Shown: positions 46,561 to 56,328, counted from the first letter of the stretch. The stretch is DNA of 64,000 bases from Plebeiibacterium marinum (GCF_026013615.1 NZ_JAPDPI010000009.1:81935-145934), one strand, 5' to 3'. Notes: generated by a model from the sequence alone, not told the origin. Translations and numbers: made by a program.

Positions 46561-48006
46561 ATGATAACTTTCTTAATTTCTGTCACCCTGCTAGTTCTGG
46601 GTTTTGTTTTCTATGGTAAGTTTATTGAGAAATTCTTCGGTGCAGACAACTCTATAAAAACGCCTGCATTATCAAGGAACGATGGAGTAGATTATATTCC
46701 TTTGCCAACATGGAAAGTATTTACGATTCAGTTCTTAAACATTGCCGGATTAGGGCCTGTTTTTGGCGCTATACTAGGAGCTAAATATGGCCAATGGGCT
46801 TATATATGGATTGTTTTGGGCTGCATTTTTATGGGGGCAGTTCATGATTACTTTTCAGGAATGTTATCATTAAGAAATGGAGGAGCCAGCGTTCCCGAGT
46901 TAGTAGGAAAATACTTAGGGAATGGTTTTCGCCAATTACTGAGAGTTTTTACCTTGCTCCTGTTAATCTTTGTTGGAGTTGCCTTTGTATCAGGCCCTGC
47001 AGGGCTATTGGCCTACCAAACAAATGGAGGGTTTGACATTTGGGTTTATATCATTTTTTTATATTACTTATTAGCAACATTACTTCCAATAAATAAGATT
47101 ATTGGACGAATTTACCCATTTTTTGCCGCTGCCCTATTGCTAATGGCAATAGGTATTGCAGGAGCAATGATTGCAAACCATCTTACAGGTGATTTTTCTA
47201 TGAAGGAATTATCCCTAAACACATTAAAAAACGTTCATCAAAATCCGAAACAAAATATCCTGTTTCCCATGATGTTTATTGTTATTTCATGTGGAGCAAT
47301 ATCCGGCTTCCATTCTACTCAGGCACCAATGATGGCACGATGTTTAAAAAAAGAAAGTTATGGTCGCTATGCTTTTTATGGGGCAATGATTGCAGAAGGG
47401 ATAGTTGCGATAATATGGGCCACTGCCGCAATGAATTATTTTGGAGATGCACCTGCATTAAATGAAGTGATGGGCATAAAAGACCATAACCCAGCATGGG
47501 TAGTTGATGTGATTTCAAAGGATTGGCTGGGAAACATAGGAGCCCTGTTTGTTATAATCGGGGTTATAGTACTCCCCATCTCAACAGGTGATACAGCATT
47601 TAGAAGTGCAAGATTAACCCTGGCGGATATGTTTTCGTACAACCAAAAAAGTATAAAAAACAGGCTCATTATCAGCATCCCCCTATTTATCCTCGGTTTT
47701 ATTCTTACACAATTGGAATTTTCAACAATATGGAAATTTTTAGGGCTGTCGAACCAAATTTTGTCAGTTGTAATTTTATGGACAATAGCAATGTACCTGC
47801 TCCAAACAGGTAAAAACCATTGGTTTTTGTCTCTCCCGGCCATGTTTATGACTTCGGTTTGTATGAGTTACGTATTTGTGGCACCTCATGCCAATGGAGG
47901 ATTAGGGCTGAATACTACACTGGGAGTGGCGATTGGGATCTTGTTTTCTGTATTATCATTGTTTGCTTTTATTTACAAAGGCAAAAATGGCAGGAACTTG
48001 AATTAA
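46561..48006 (+). CDS. cstA: Carbon starvation protein A (CstA) family peptide transporter
   Basis: A 481-residue polytopic inner-membrane protein, the short form of CstA common in Bacteroidota and related to the E. coli peptide and pyruvate transporters CstA/BtsT. Family blocks are FYGKFIEKFFG, RNDGVDYIPLPTWKVFTIQF (~40-60), FLNIAGLGPVFGAILGAKYG, the GAVHDYFSGMLSLRNGGASV motif (~90-110) and IVLPISTGDTAFRSARLTLAD. It lacks the C-terminal extra helices of the ~700-residue enterobacterial protein. Read alone and convergent with the nitroreductase gene. Confidence 0.93.
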   Translation: MITFLISVTLLVLGFVFYGKFIEKFFGADNSIKTPALSRNDGVDYIPLPTWKVFTIQFLNIAGLGPVFGAILGAKYGQWAYIWIVLGCIFMGAVHDYFSGMLSLRNGGASVPELVGKYLGNGFRQLLRVFTLLLLIFVGVAFVSGPAGLLAYQTNGGFDIWVYIIFLYYLLATLLPINKIIGRIYPFFAAALLLMAIGIAGAMIANHLTGDFSMKELSLNTLKNVHQNPKQNILFPMMFIVISCGAISGFHSTQAPMMARCLKKESYGRYAFYGAMIAEGIVAIIWATAAMNYFGDAPALNEVMGIKDHNPAWVVDVISKDWLGNIGALFVIIGVIVLPISTGDTAFRSARLTLADMFSYNQKSIKNRLIISIPLFILGFILTQLEFSTIWKFLGLSNQILSVVILWTIAMYLLQTGKNHWFLSLPAMFMTSVCMSYVFVAPHANGGLGLNTTLGVAIGILFSVLSLFAFIYKGKNGRNLN

Positions 48007-48043
48007 GTAAAGCACCTGCCATAGCTACAGTAATAATAATTGT

Positions 48044-48673
48044 CTAATATTTTATAACTAAATCATCTAAATCATACCTCACCTTTGCTAACGATTGATA
48101 TTTATCCTCTTTTGACCTGTACCCTACAGTAGCCAAAACAACAGACTTTAGGTTTTTCTCTTTTAGTCCAAGTATATCATCAAAGGATTCACTGTCGAAA
48201 CCTTCCATAGGGCAAGCATCAATCGACAATTGTGCAGCTGTATAAAGAAGAAACCCTAAGGCAATATAACATTGCTTTGATGCCCATGCAGTAAGACCTT
48301 CGTCCGTTGCACTATTAATTTTTGCAAGCATCATATTTTTATATTCTGCTAAATCCTCCACTTCCAGATTTCTTGCTTTAGCGATACGATTCATAAACTC
48401 GTCAACATCAGTCTCTGAAATGTTGTTTTTGGCGGCTAACAAAATAATATGAGATGCTTCCGTAAATTGAGGTTGTTGATATCCTGCCTCTTTAAGTTTT
48501 TGCTTTTTGTTCTCATCTTCAACAACCAACACCTTAAAAGGCTGCAATCCATAGGAAGTAGGTGCCAGATTAACAGCATCCAGTAAGGTATTTAAATCAT
48601 TTGTATTTATTTTTTTACTCGCATCAAAATGCTTTGTTGCATATCGCCAGTTCAATTGTTTTATTAATTCCAT
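48044..48673 (-). CDS. NAD(P)H-dependent nitroreductase family oxidoreductase
   Basis: A 209-residue flavoprotein of the NfsB-like nitroreductase family. Diagnostic parts are the N-terminal LNWRYATKHFDASKKI, the FMN-contacting APTSYGLQPFKVLVVED (~35-50), GFLLYTAAQLSIDACPMEGF (~140-160) and the C-terminal VVLATVGYRSKEDKY with the FMN-phosphate Lys/Arg. Such enzymes reduce quinones and nitroaromatics. Divergent from the TetR gene with a 177-base shared spacer holding two GTATAC sites, so it may belong to the same regulon. Confidence 0.92.
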   Translation of the reverse strand: MELIKQLNWRYATKHFDASKKINTNDLNTLLDAVNLAPTSYGLQPFKVLVVEDENKKQKLKEAGYQQPQFTEASHIILLAAKNNISETDVDEFMNRIAKARNLEVEDLAEYKNMMLAKINSATDEGLTAWASKQCYIALGFLLYTAAQLSIDACPMEGFDSESFDDILGLKEKNLKSVVLATVGYRSKEDKYQSLAKVRYDLDDLVIKY

Positions 48674-48755
48674 ATCTAAACTTTTTCTGAATAAACATAC
48701 AATCCCGGATATTGTTTATTCCGTTCAGCCTAAATTGCAGGGAACAAAATCTCCA

Positions 48756-48781
48756 ACGTTAAAAATATGTATACAATTACT
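48756..48781 (-). promoter_or_regulatory. GTATAC-centred element in the nitroreductase/TetR spacer
   Basis: Core GTATAC at 48769-48774 within ATATGTATAC. It matches 2243-2268 at 23 of 26 positions. The 10-base ATATGTATAC also occurs, inverted, at the TetR start (48843-48852). An operator for the adjacent TetR protein is the natural guess. Confidence 0.5.
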
Positions 48782-48842
48782 GGAATCATAAAATAAATTT
48801 GTTATCATTGCATCTCAAAAGTAAACTAAATACACTTTATTA

Positions 48843-48852
48843 GTATACATAT
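48843..48852 (-). promoter_or_regulatory. Second ATATGTATAC site, overlapping the TetR start
   Basis: The reverse complement of this stretch is ATATGTATAC, identical to the core of the element at 48756-48781. It runs into the TetR ATG at 48851, which would suit autorepression. Confidence 0.45.
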
Positions 48853-49423
48853 GGCTAAAGTTGGTGATATTGAAATAGAATCAAGGGTTTTTGATACAAC
48901 AAAAGAAATGCTTGTAAAACATGGCGTTCGCGGATGGAATATGGATGATTTATCAAAAGAATGCGGTGTTTCAAAAAGAACTCTATATAAGATAATTGGC
49001 AACAAAGAAGACCTGCTATATAAATGCCTGGAAAGCAACTTTGTAAAAGAAATTGAAAACAGACGGTCATTTTTAAGCGGTGCCGAAACCTACGACTCAA
49101 AACTTGACAATTTTGGCTCCTTTATGGCTCAGAGCTTTGATGATTTTGTATTATTAAATGCAAAGGATATAAATAGAGAATATCCACGAATTGAGGAGAT
49201 GATTGAAAAAAATAAAAAAACGCTAAATAAAATAATACATGATTTTGTTAAGCAAGGACAAAAATTAGGTTGTATTGATAAAAATACAGACTCCGACTTG
49301 GTTACAAAATTTATCGATTTAATAATTACTGCAAACATACAACTAGGAATATCATCTATCGAATTTAGAGCAAAATTAATTCCTGAGCTTGATATTGTTA
49401 TTAAGGGAATAAGGAATAAATAG
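48851..49423 (+). CDS. TetR/AcrR family transcriptional regulator
   Basis: A 190-residue one-component repressor. The N-terminal helix-turn-helix is clear: VFDTTKEMLVKHGVRGWNMD, then DLSKECGVSKRTLYKIIGNK (~35-55), with the family's K-E-D-L-L after it. The C-terminal ligand domain is helical and not conserved enough to name a ligand. It lies between the nitroreductase gene (divergent) and the RND efflux operon (same strand, 222 bases downstream), the usual place for an efflux repressor. A terminator ends its transcript. Confidence 0.92.
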   Translation: MAKVGDIEIESRVFDTTKEMLVKHGVRGWNMDDLSKECGVSKRTLYKIIGNKEDLLYKCLESNFVKEIENRRSFLSGAETYDSKLDNFGSFMAQSFDDFVLLNAKDINREYPRIEEMIEKNKKTLNKIIHDFVKQGQKLGCIDKNTDSDLVTKFIDLIITANIQLGISSIEFRAKLIPELDIVIKGIRNK

Positions 49424-49520
49424 TAAAGGCAATTGGGAAGCACCTTTGAAAATAGTTTGTCATCCCATTTTTAATCGGCCCTCAGAAAAAAAAGCTATAA
49501 TCATATCAACTAAAAGAAAC

Positions 49521-49567
49521 TACATGCAATAGCCAACATATTGTGGCTTATAGCATGTATTTTTTTA
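49521..49567 (+). terminator. Terminator of the TetR gene
   Basis: TACATGC pairs with GCATGTA, extended inward by ATAGCC/GGCTTAT with one bulge, then seven T residues. It separates the regulator from the efflux operon. Confidence 0.8.
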
Positions 49568-49574
49568 TCCAAAG

Positions 49575-49614
49575 GTATACTATTGGTACGTTTTTAGTTT
49601 ACTTGGTTTTTTTG
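49575..49614 (+). promoter_or_regulatory. Candidate efflux-operon promoter with GTATAC site
   Basis: GTATAC (49575-49580) lies just before TTGG (49583-49586), which is 20 bases from TTTTTTTG (49607-49614), an imperfect TAnnTTTG. A TetR-type protein bound here would cover the -33 region. Confidence 0.4.
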
Positions 49615-49645
49615 AATTTTATAAATACAAATAATATTAATTTAC

Positions 49646-50713
49646 ATGAGAAAAGGAAAATTATTTCTATTCCTGTCTTTTGCTGTTTTAGTTGGATGCA
49701 ACGAAAACATACAGGTTAAAAAAAAGGAAAGAAGTGTTAAAGTTGCTAAAGTTGAATCTTTAGATAAAACAATGAATAAGTTAACCTTGCCGGCAACCAT
49801 AAACGAACGCCGAAGAGTAGATTTGGCTTTCAGGGTTGGTGGCCCATTAATAAATCTTAATAATATAATCGGAAGTTATGTTGAAAAAGGTCAGATAATA
49901 GCACATATTGACAACCGGGATTTTATTGTAGGATTATCAAAAGCTGAATCTAATTATAAGTTAGCAGAGGCAGAGTACAACCGATATAAAATGCTTCTTT
50001 CGCAAGAAAGTGTGTCTAAAAGCTTATTCGATAAAATAGAAGCTCAGTATATTTTAGCAAAGGGCAACTACGAAGATGCTAAAAATGCCCTTGAAGATAC
50101 GCAACTGAAAGCCCCATTTACCGGCTATATTGATATGGTTTATGTTGAAAACTATGAAAAGGTAAATCCAGGTCAGCCTATTGTTTCTTTTTTGGACCTG
50201 TCTACCTATAAGGTCAATGCATGGATTTCAGTAAATGATGCCAGATCAATTGATGTAAATACTTCATTTTCATGTGTCATCAGCGATAAGGACTCAACTT
50301 ACCATATTAATGCAAAATTACTTGAGCTTGGTTCCAAATCAAATTTCACGAAGCAATCATACCCTATATCTACGGTTATTGAAGCCCCCAAAGGTGTTAA
50401 GCTACGAGCCGGAATGACTGCCCAATTACAGGTATATAAATCGAATGATAATAATTCAGGTCTGTGTGTGGTGCCCGTAACATCAGTATTTTCAAAAGGC
50501 GAAAAAAGTTGCGTGTGGGTGCTAAATAATAGTAAGGTTACAAAGAGGATGGTCGATTTAGGGCAGATCTTATCGACAGATGAAATTGTGGTTAAAAAAG
50601 GACTTAAAGAAAGTGAAGTTGTGATTACTGCAGGCGTTAACTACTTGCAGGAAGGCGAAAAAGTAAAAATCTACAAAGGATTTTCATCTACAAATAAAGG
50701 AAATCAACTTTAA
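49646..50713 (+). CDS. RND efflux periplasmic adaptor lipoprotein
   Basis: A 355-residue membrane-fusion protein of the HlyD/AcrA type. Signal peptide with lipobox LVGC puts the lipidated Cys at ~18. Segments in order: RVDLAFRVGGPLINLNNIIG (lipoyl half-motif, ~55-75), a helical hairpin containing AEAEYNRYKMLLSQESVSKS, the second lipoyl half with APFTGYIDMVYVENYEKVNP, and the beta-barrel with KLRAGMTAQLQVY. It bridges pump and outer-membrane channel. First gene of the operon; the pump follows after 8 bases. Confidence 0.94.
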   Translation: MRKGKLFLFLSFAVLVGCNENIQVKKKERSVKVAKVESLDKTMNKLTLPATINERRRVDLAFRVGGPLINLNNIIGSYVEKGQIIAHIDNRDFIVGLSKAESNYKLAEAEYNRYKMLLSQESVSKSLFDKIEAQYILAKGNYEDAKNALEDTQLKAPFTGYIDMVYVENYEKVNPGQPIVSFLDLSTYKVNAWISVNDARSIDVNTSFSCVISDKDSTYHINAKLLELGSKSNFTKQSYPISTVIEAPKGVKLRAGMTAQLQVYKSNDNNSGLCVVPVTSVFSKGEKSCVWVLNNSKVTKRMVDLGQILSTDEIVVKKGLKESEVVITAGVNYLQEGEKVKIYKGFSSTNKGNQL

Positions 50714-50721
50714 GGAAAAAC

Positions 50722-53700
50722 ATGAATTTAGCAGAATATACATTAAAAAACAGGGTTTTTGTATACTTTATCTTAACCTTGGTTTTAATAGGTGGCATTG
50801 TTTCATATTTTAAAGTAGGGAAACTTGAAGATGCCGAATTTACCATTAAAACAGCTCTTGTGGTCACAAGATACCCGGGAGCTTCCCAGTACGAAGTAGA
50901 GCAGGAATTAACAGAGAAGTTAGAACGGGCTGCCCAACAAATGGATAATATTGATGAGATTTATTCTAACTCTTATGCCGGACTTTCGATCATTCAAATT
51001 GATCTTAAAGAAAGTATGCGGGCCAAACAAATGCCTCAGGAATGGGATATTTTACGAAAAAAAATTAATGATATAAGAGGAGAATTACCTCCAGGAGCAC
51101 AGGATCCGATGGTGGTGGATGATTTTGGTGATGTATATGGTATGTATTACGCCTTAACCGGAGATGGCTACTCCCAGGATCAGATTAATGATTTCGCACG
51201 ATTTATTCAGCGTGAATTACTTACAGTAGGGCAGGTTGGTAAAATCACCTTATTTGGAAACAGAACCGAATGTGTGGATTTAATTATTAACTACGAAAAG
51301 CTATCCGAACTTGGTGTTAATCCGGGCGTGATTATAGGTGCATTAAATGCTCAATCAGGTATTGCCGGCGCAGGAACGATCCAGTTAAATCAGTTGAACA
51401 TCAGGGTTTCCGGTAATACAGCTTTTAATAGCGTTGATGATATTAAAAATACTATAGTTCAGGTTGGTCAGGAGCAGTTTTATTTAAAGGATCTGGTGCG
51501 GGTTAAAAAATCCTATCTGGAACCGGTCATGAGTATGCAACGTTTTAACAACAAGCCTGCTGTGGGTATTGGTATTTCAACCATTAATGGTGGTAATGTG
51601 CTTACCATGGCTGATAATATCAATGCTAAACTGGCAAAAATTACAGATCAGTTGCCTGTAGGTTTGGAATTACATACAATTTACGATCAGGCCAGAGAGG
51701 TAAGAAATGCTAACAATGTTTTTGTGGTTAATCTGATTGAATCGATTGCCATTGTAATTGTGATTTTATTGGTATCTATGGGTTTGCGCTCAGGGATTCT
51801 TATTAGTAGTGGCTTGTTGTTTTCTATTTTAGGCACATTGATCGCCATGAAAGCTTTTGATATTTCATTGCACCGAACTTCTTTGTCGGCTATTATTATT
51901 GCAATGGGTATGCTGGTTGATAATGCTATTGTGGTTACTGATGGTATCATTGTAGCACTGCAGCGAGGTTTGAGTTTGAAAAAGGCCATATCAAATGTGG
52001 GTAAATCCACAGCCTGGCCTTTACTGGGTGCTACTTTTATTGCAATTTTAGCTTTTTTACCGGTGTTTTTAGCTCCTAACAGTGCCGGAGAAATCAACGA
52101 AGATTTATTCAAGGTATTGGCCATATCACTGGGTTTAAGTTGGATTTTTGCAATGACACAGACTCCCTTGGTATGCGAAAGATTTTTAAAGCCAACAAAA
52201 GATGTGAAAAATCCATTTGAGGGTAAATGGTACAAATTATTTCAAAGGGTACTTGAAATAATTCTGAAATATCGTAAGATTTCGCTAGCCGCAGTATTAG
52301 GTTTATTAGTTGCTTCCATTATCGCATTTGGTCATACAAAGAAGGCTTTCTTTATGCCACTTGAAAAGAATTATACCTTAGTAGATTATTGGTTACCCGA
52401 GGGAAGTAATATTCACCAGGTATCACGTGACTTATCGACCATAGAAGGGTATTTGTCAGATAGTGTTAGCGCGGTTAAAAATGTTACTGCCAGTATTGGT
52501 CAAACTCCGCCAAGATATATATTGAGTGCACAAACACAAAGTTATAATTCGAGCTATGGTCAGCTAATGATCGAAACAAATACTTTAGAGGGTGTTGACT
52601 CGGTTAACTCTATCATTAGAAATAAGCTTGAAGTTCGTTATCCGAATGGCCGTTTCAGGATTAAGGGATATATTGGAGGACCCCCGATTGAATATAAAGT
52701 TGAAGCGCGCTTTATAGGTCCGGATCCTGCAGTATTGCGTAATTTGGCTGAACAGGCTGAAGATGTATTTAGGGAGGAACCTGCTTGTGGAGATATTACT
52801 AACGACTGGCGTAACAAAGTAATGGTTTGGCAACCAAAATATTCGCAGGTTAAGGCAAGTAAGGCTGGTATAACACGTGCAGACTTAGGTAATGCCATTT
52901 TAAGTTCAACCTCGGCTGGGTTGGGAGTTGGTTTATATCGCGATAATGATGTAATGCGTCCCATCTTCCTTAAAACAGATCAGGAAACTCAAAACAATCT
53001 TGAAAGAATCTCAAACACACAGGTTTGGGGCATGAACAGTAAGGCCTCTGTACCTTTAAAGGAGCTTGTTGATAATGAGATTGAGGTTTCTTTTGAAAAC
53101 AGCGTGGTTCAGAGATATAACCGCCAAAGAGCCATAACGGTGCAGTGTGATCCCCTTGATCCCAATATGAGTGGTGCTTCACTACAGGCATTAGTTGAGG
53201 CAAAAATTGAAGCAATCCCTCTACCTGAAGGATACTCCTTAATGTGGGATGGAGAATACAAACCATCTTTAGAAGCAAACGAAGCCACAGGAACTTATAT
53301 GCCTGTAGCCATGCTACTAATTATTCTGATTGTAGTAATGTTATTTAATAGTATTCGCCAATCATTGATTGTAATGGCTATTATACCGCTTTCAATCATA
53401 GGTGTATCAATCGGACTGTTTGTTACCGGTAAAGCATTTGGTTTTATGGCAATTACAGGTTTTCTGGGATTAATAGGTATGGTGCTTAAAAATGCCATTG
53501 TTATGATGGATGAAATAAACCTGAACCTTAACATGGAAAATATCAGTCCTTATGAGGCTGTAGTAAATGCAGCTGTAAGCAGAATGCGGCCTGTATTGCT
53601 GGCAGCATTAACTACCATATTTGGAATGTTTCCGCTAATTACAGATGCAATGTACGGTTCTATGGCAGTAACCATCATCTTCGGATTGTTCTTTGCTACT

Positions 53701-53766
53701 TTCCTTACTTTATTGGTTCTACCCTTATTCTATGTTCTGTTTTATAAAATTAAACCTTCAAAATAA
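50722..53766 (+). CDS. RND efflux transporter permease
   Basis: A 1014-residue inner-membrane proton-driven pump of the AcrB/HAE superfamily, with twelve expected transmembrane helices and two large periplasmic loops. N-terminal NLAEYTLKNRVFVYFILTLV; porter motif GKLEDAEFTIKTALVVTRYP; TM4 motif IAMGMLVDNAIVVTDGI, where the first Asp of the AcrB pair is kept and the second is Asn, as in many family members; the second-half repeat ITGFLGLIGMVLKNAIVMMD. The substrate cannot be predicted. A degenerate crotonase gene follows after 11 bases. Confidence 0.96.
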   Translation: MNLAEYTLKNRVFVYFILTLVLIGGIVSYFKVGKLEDAEFTIKTALVVTRYPGASQYEVEQELTEKLERAAQQMDNIDEIYSNSYAGLSIIQIDLKESMRAKQMPQEWDILRKKINDIRGELPPGAQDPMVVDDFGDVYGMYYALTGDGYSQDQINDFARFIQRELLTVGQVGKITLFGNRTECVDLIINYEKLSELGVNPGVIIGALNAQSGIAGAGTIQLNQLNIRVSGNTAFNSVDDIKNTIVQVGQEQFYLKDLVRVKKSYLEPVMSMQRFNNKPAVGIGISTINGGNVLTMADNINAKLAKITDQLPVGLELHTIYDQAREVRNANNVFVVNLIESIAIVIVILLVSMGLRSGILISSGLLFSILGTLIAMKAFDISLHRTSLSAIIIAMGMLVDNAIVVTDGIIVALQRGLSLKKAISNVGKSTAWPLLGATFIAILAFLPVFLAPNSAGEINEDLFKVLAISLGLSWIFAMTQTPLVCERFLKPTKDVKNPFEGKWYKLFQRVLEIILKYRKISLAAVLGLLVASIIAFGHTKKAFFMPLEKNYTLVDYWLPEGSNIHQVSRDLSTIEGYLSDSVSAVKNVTASIGQTPPRYILSAQTQSYNSSYGQLMIETNTLEGVDSVNSIIRNKLEVRYPNGRFRIKGYIGGPPIEYKVEARFIGPDPAVLRNLAEQAEDVFREEPACGDITNDWRNKVMVWQPKYSQVKASKAGITRADLGNAILSSTSAGLGVGLYRDNDVMRPIFLKTDQETQNNLERISNTQVWGMNSKASVPLKELVDNEIEVSFENSVVQRYNRQRAITVQCDPLDPNMSGASLQALVEAKIEAIPLPEGYSLMWDGEYKPSLEANEATGTYMPVAMLLIILIVVMLFNSIRQSLIVMAIIPLSIIGVSIGLFVTGKAFGFMAITGFLGLIGMVLKNAIVMMDEINLNLNMENISPYEAVVNAAVSRMRPVLLAALTTIFGMFPLITDAMYGSMAVTIIFGLFFATFLTLLVLPLFYVLFYKIKPSK

Positions 53767-53777
53767 TTGTATCTATT

Positions 53778-54551
53778 ATGAGTTCAAGTAATCCATATTA
53801 TAACATAGGGAGTAAGAATGGTATTGTTCAAATCCAACTAAACTATTGTTTGTTTTTGGAAAACAAAACCTATGAATATCGTGACGAACTTCTTTCATTG
53901 CTCGATGAGCTTTCAGAAAAAAGTGAAATAAAAGTGGTTATCATTACTAATGATCATCCATATTTTTCTTTAGAGAAATATAATGACCGCTGGAAAGAGT
54001 TTTTTAGCAACAAGGATTTTAAGGATGATGTACTTCGTGCCTTTCGCATTTTCGACCAGCTGGTAAACAAGCTGTACTCCTTAAAAAAAGTTATCCTTTC
54101 GGTTCTGTCGGCACCTTTGAATTCAATGTTATTTAATTTCAATTTAATAGCCGATGTAAGGATAAGTACCAACGAATTTTATTTGGATAACAACAATGAT
54201 ATGATGGTCAATATACCTAAGGGAAGCATCATGTATGATCAGTTTAAAATTGCCAATATAAATCCGGTAAAGCACTTATTCTTATCTGATAAGGTATTCC
54301 ACCAACACTTGTTGAGCAACAACCTTGTCGACAAGGTATTCAGTCAGGAAGAACTTGATGACAGGGTATACGCATTGGCAGAAAGGTTTAAAAACATCAA
54401 TTATGCAGAAATTGAAGCTGCAAAAATGGCAAAGTCAATTGATAACCTGGAGGAATTTGAAAAGCTGCTTCAAAGAGAGAATGCATTTTTAATTGCATGC
54501 ATCAGGGAGAAACTGAATCCGGGATCCCAGAAAATTTATCGTTTTCATTAA
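53778..54551 (+). CDS. Degenerate enoyl-CoA hydratase/isomerase (crotonase-fold) protein
   Basis: A 257-residue soluble protein that aligns with the crotonase fold: KSEIKVVIITNDHPYFSLEK takes the place of the usual VVLTG...FSAGaDL loop, and LSAPLNSMLFNFNLIADVRI takes the place of the Gly-rich oxyanion-hole helix (normally xGxaxGGGxxLAlacDiRiA). Both glycine-based oxyanion motifs are lost, and no catalytic Glu is recognisable, so CoA-ester hydration is unlikely. It sits between the pump and the outer-membrane channel genes with 11 bases on each side, so it belongs to the efflux operon. Confidence 0.75.
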   Translation: MSSSNPYYNIGSKNGIVQIQLNYCLFLENKTYEYRDELLSLLDELSEKSEIKVVIITNDHPYFSLEKYNDRWKEFFSNKDFKDDVLRAFRIFDQLVNKLYSLKKVILSVLSAPLNSMLFNFNLIADVRISTNEFYLDNNNDMMVNIPKGSIMYDQFKIANINPVKHLFLSDKVFHQHLLSNNLVDKVFSQEELDDRVYALAERFKNINYAEIEAAKMAKSIDNLEEFEKLLQRENAFLIACIREKLNPGSQKIYRFH

Positions 54552-54562
54552 AAACAGAAATA

Positions 54563-55900
54563 ATGTACAAATATATATTTATTACAGTGTTTGCTACACT
54601 TTTATCTGTTGTTCAGGCGCAAGAGTTTCTTACGCTTGAACAATGCAGGTCCAAAGCAATCAATCACAATCAAGATCTAAAATCAGCACAAGCTGATCTG
54701 GCAATTAACATAGCTACATTAAAAATGAGCAAAAGGGCCATGTTACCCCAGTTTGATCTTTCAGCAACATACACCTATATGAATGATCCACAAGTAATGG
54801 ATGTTCCCAGTTGGGAATTACCAACGGTTGATGGGGCTCCCAGCGGAGTTAAGTTCACAGGCTTGTACAAAGAATTAACATTCAACAACATGTACGACGG
54901 GGGCATTGATTTTAGCCTGCCACTATATTTAGGCGGCAAATTAAGAAACTACATAAAAATGTCGTCAATTGGTGTGGATATCTCGGAAAAGAATGTGGAT
55001 AACACTCGTGAAAACCTGATCCTGGAAATAGATCAAAAATATTGGAACCTGGTTTCTTTAAAAGAGAATTTATTGGTAATCCAAAAATCTGTAAAACTCC
55101 TGGAGGATGTAGTTCAAGAAACAAGCAACATGTATCACGCCGGCATCCTAACCAAAAATGAAGTTTTAAAAACACAGGTTGAATTAAACAATACCAAACT
55201 GGCTATGATTCAGATGAAAGATAATATCCAGTTGGCTAAGATGGCCCTCAATCAAAGCATGGGGAATGGCATCTTAGATGAAATAGCCATTGCCGATTCT
55301 GTTATCATCCCCGATCAAAAGCCTGTTTCTGTTGACGAAATTGAAACTATTGCCAGCAACAGAAAAGAATTGAAAATCATGGAAGGTCAGGTTGGAATAT
55401 CAACAGCCGATATAAACATAGCCAGATCCGACTATATGCCACAGCTTGTTTCGTTTGCAAATTACGGATTTCAAAACCCAACTCATAAGGCAGAAGACAA
55501 AACTGAATTTACATGGGTTGCCGGCTTATCTTTCTCCATGCCTGTTTTTCATTGGGGTGAAAAAAACCTTGCACTGGAAAAAAAGAAATTAGTGAACCAA
55601 AAAGCCAGATTAAACTACGATAAAGCCAAAGAAGGTATCATTTTACAGATTCAGCAGAGTGCTTTCAACTTAAATGAATCATTGGTAAAAATATCCTTTA
55701 CAAAAGCATCATTGAATCAAGCTGAAGAAAATTTGAAACTTGAAATGAACAGATTGACTCAAGGCATTGTTACTACTACTAATGTTTTAGATGCCCAGGT
55801 ACAGTGGCAAAAGGCCAACTCTGATTTTATTTCAGCCAAGGTAAATTATAAAATAAATAAGTCAAATTATTTAAAAACTATCGGACAACTAGAGATATAA
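54563..55900 (+). CDS. TolC-family outer-membrane efflux protein
   Basis: A 445-residue exported outer-membrane channel. Signal peptide MYKYIFITVFATLLSVVQA. Two homologous halves of helical barrel: LTLEQCRSKAINHNQDLKSA at the start, the first half with NLILEIDQKYWNLVSLKENL, the second with RKELKIMEGQVGISTADINI and GIVTTTNVLDAQVQWQKANS. I use the ATG at 54563; a longer frame from 54497 runs into the previous gene and lacks a signal peptide. Last gene of the efflux operon. Confidence 0.95.
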   Translation: MYKYIFITVFATLLSVVQAQEFLTLEQCRSKAINHNQDLKSAQADLAINIATLKMSKRAMLPQFDLSATYTYMNDPQVMDVPSWELPTVDGAPSGVKFTGLYKELTFNNMYDGGIDFSLPLYLGGKLRNYIKMSSIGVDISEKNVDNTRENLILEIDQKYWNLVSLKENLLVIQKSVKLLEDVVQETSNMYHAGILTKNEVLKTQVELNNTKLAMIQMKDNIQLAKMALNQSMGNGILDEIAIADSVIIPDQKPVSVDEIETIASNRKELKIMEGQVGISTADINIARSDYMPQLVSFANYGFQNPTHKAEDKTEFTWVAGLSFSMPVFHWGEKNLALEKKKLVNQKARLNYDKAKEGIILQIQQSAFNLNESLVKISFTKASLNQAEENLKLEMNRLTQGIVTTTNVLDAQVQWQKANSDFISAKVNYKINKSNYLKTIGQLEI

Positions 55901-56328
55901 AACAATATAGTGTGTTGTAAAACATGACATTGATAAGGCAAATAATTTCTATTAGACACACCTATTTATTAGAATTATATTTGTTTTGTATAATCATTTG
56001 TCAGGCGATTTATTTACTTTTAACAAAAAGAATTTTACTTGCTATTGCACACACCTTATTTCACAAGTAAATATTTCTGATTGATCGGCATAAAATGATA
56101 TTTCATACATATTTTTAAGGAAAGCGATCCTCATTGGGCTAACTTTAACAATATTTCCTTAACTAACATTGTTGGATTAGCCTTGAGGTTAATTTTCCTA
56201 ATTATTGAATGATATCATTTTTTATTTTCAACTAACTTAAGATATTTAAGAACGTTGAAGTCTTAAAATGCCTAACCCGAAGTGGTATCTTAAAATGAAA
56301 CTATTAAAGTTAAATTATATATAGAATC
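55901..56328. other. 428-base spacer before the ATPase operon
   Basis: No gene seen. A -7-like TATATTTG occurs at 55976-55983 without a clear -33 partner. Near the operon start the string TCTTAAAATG is repeated (56260 and 56286 region), each preceded by GAAGT. No terminator for the efflux operon was found. Confidence 0.4.

Noticed and set aside
47990..48020. Inverted repeat GGCAGG...CCTGCC around the cstA stop codon
   Set aside because: Long 20-base loop, no T tract, and it overlaps the end of the coding sequence; probably chance.
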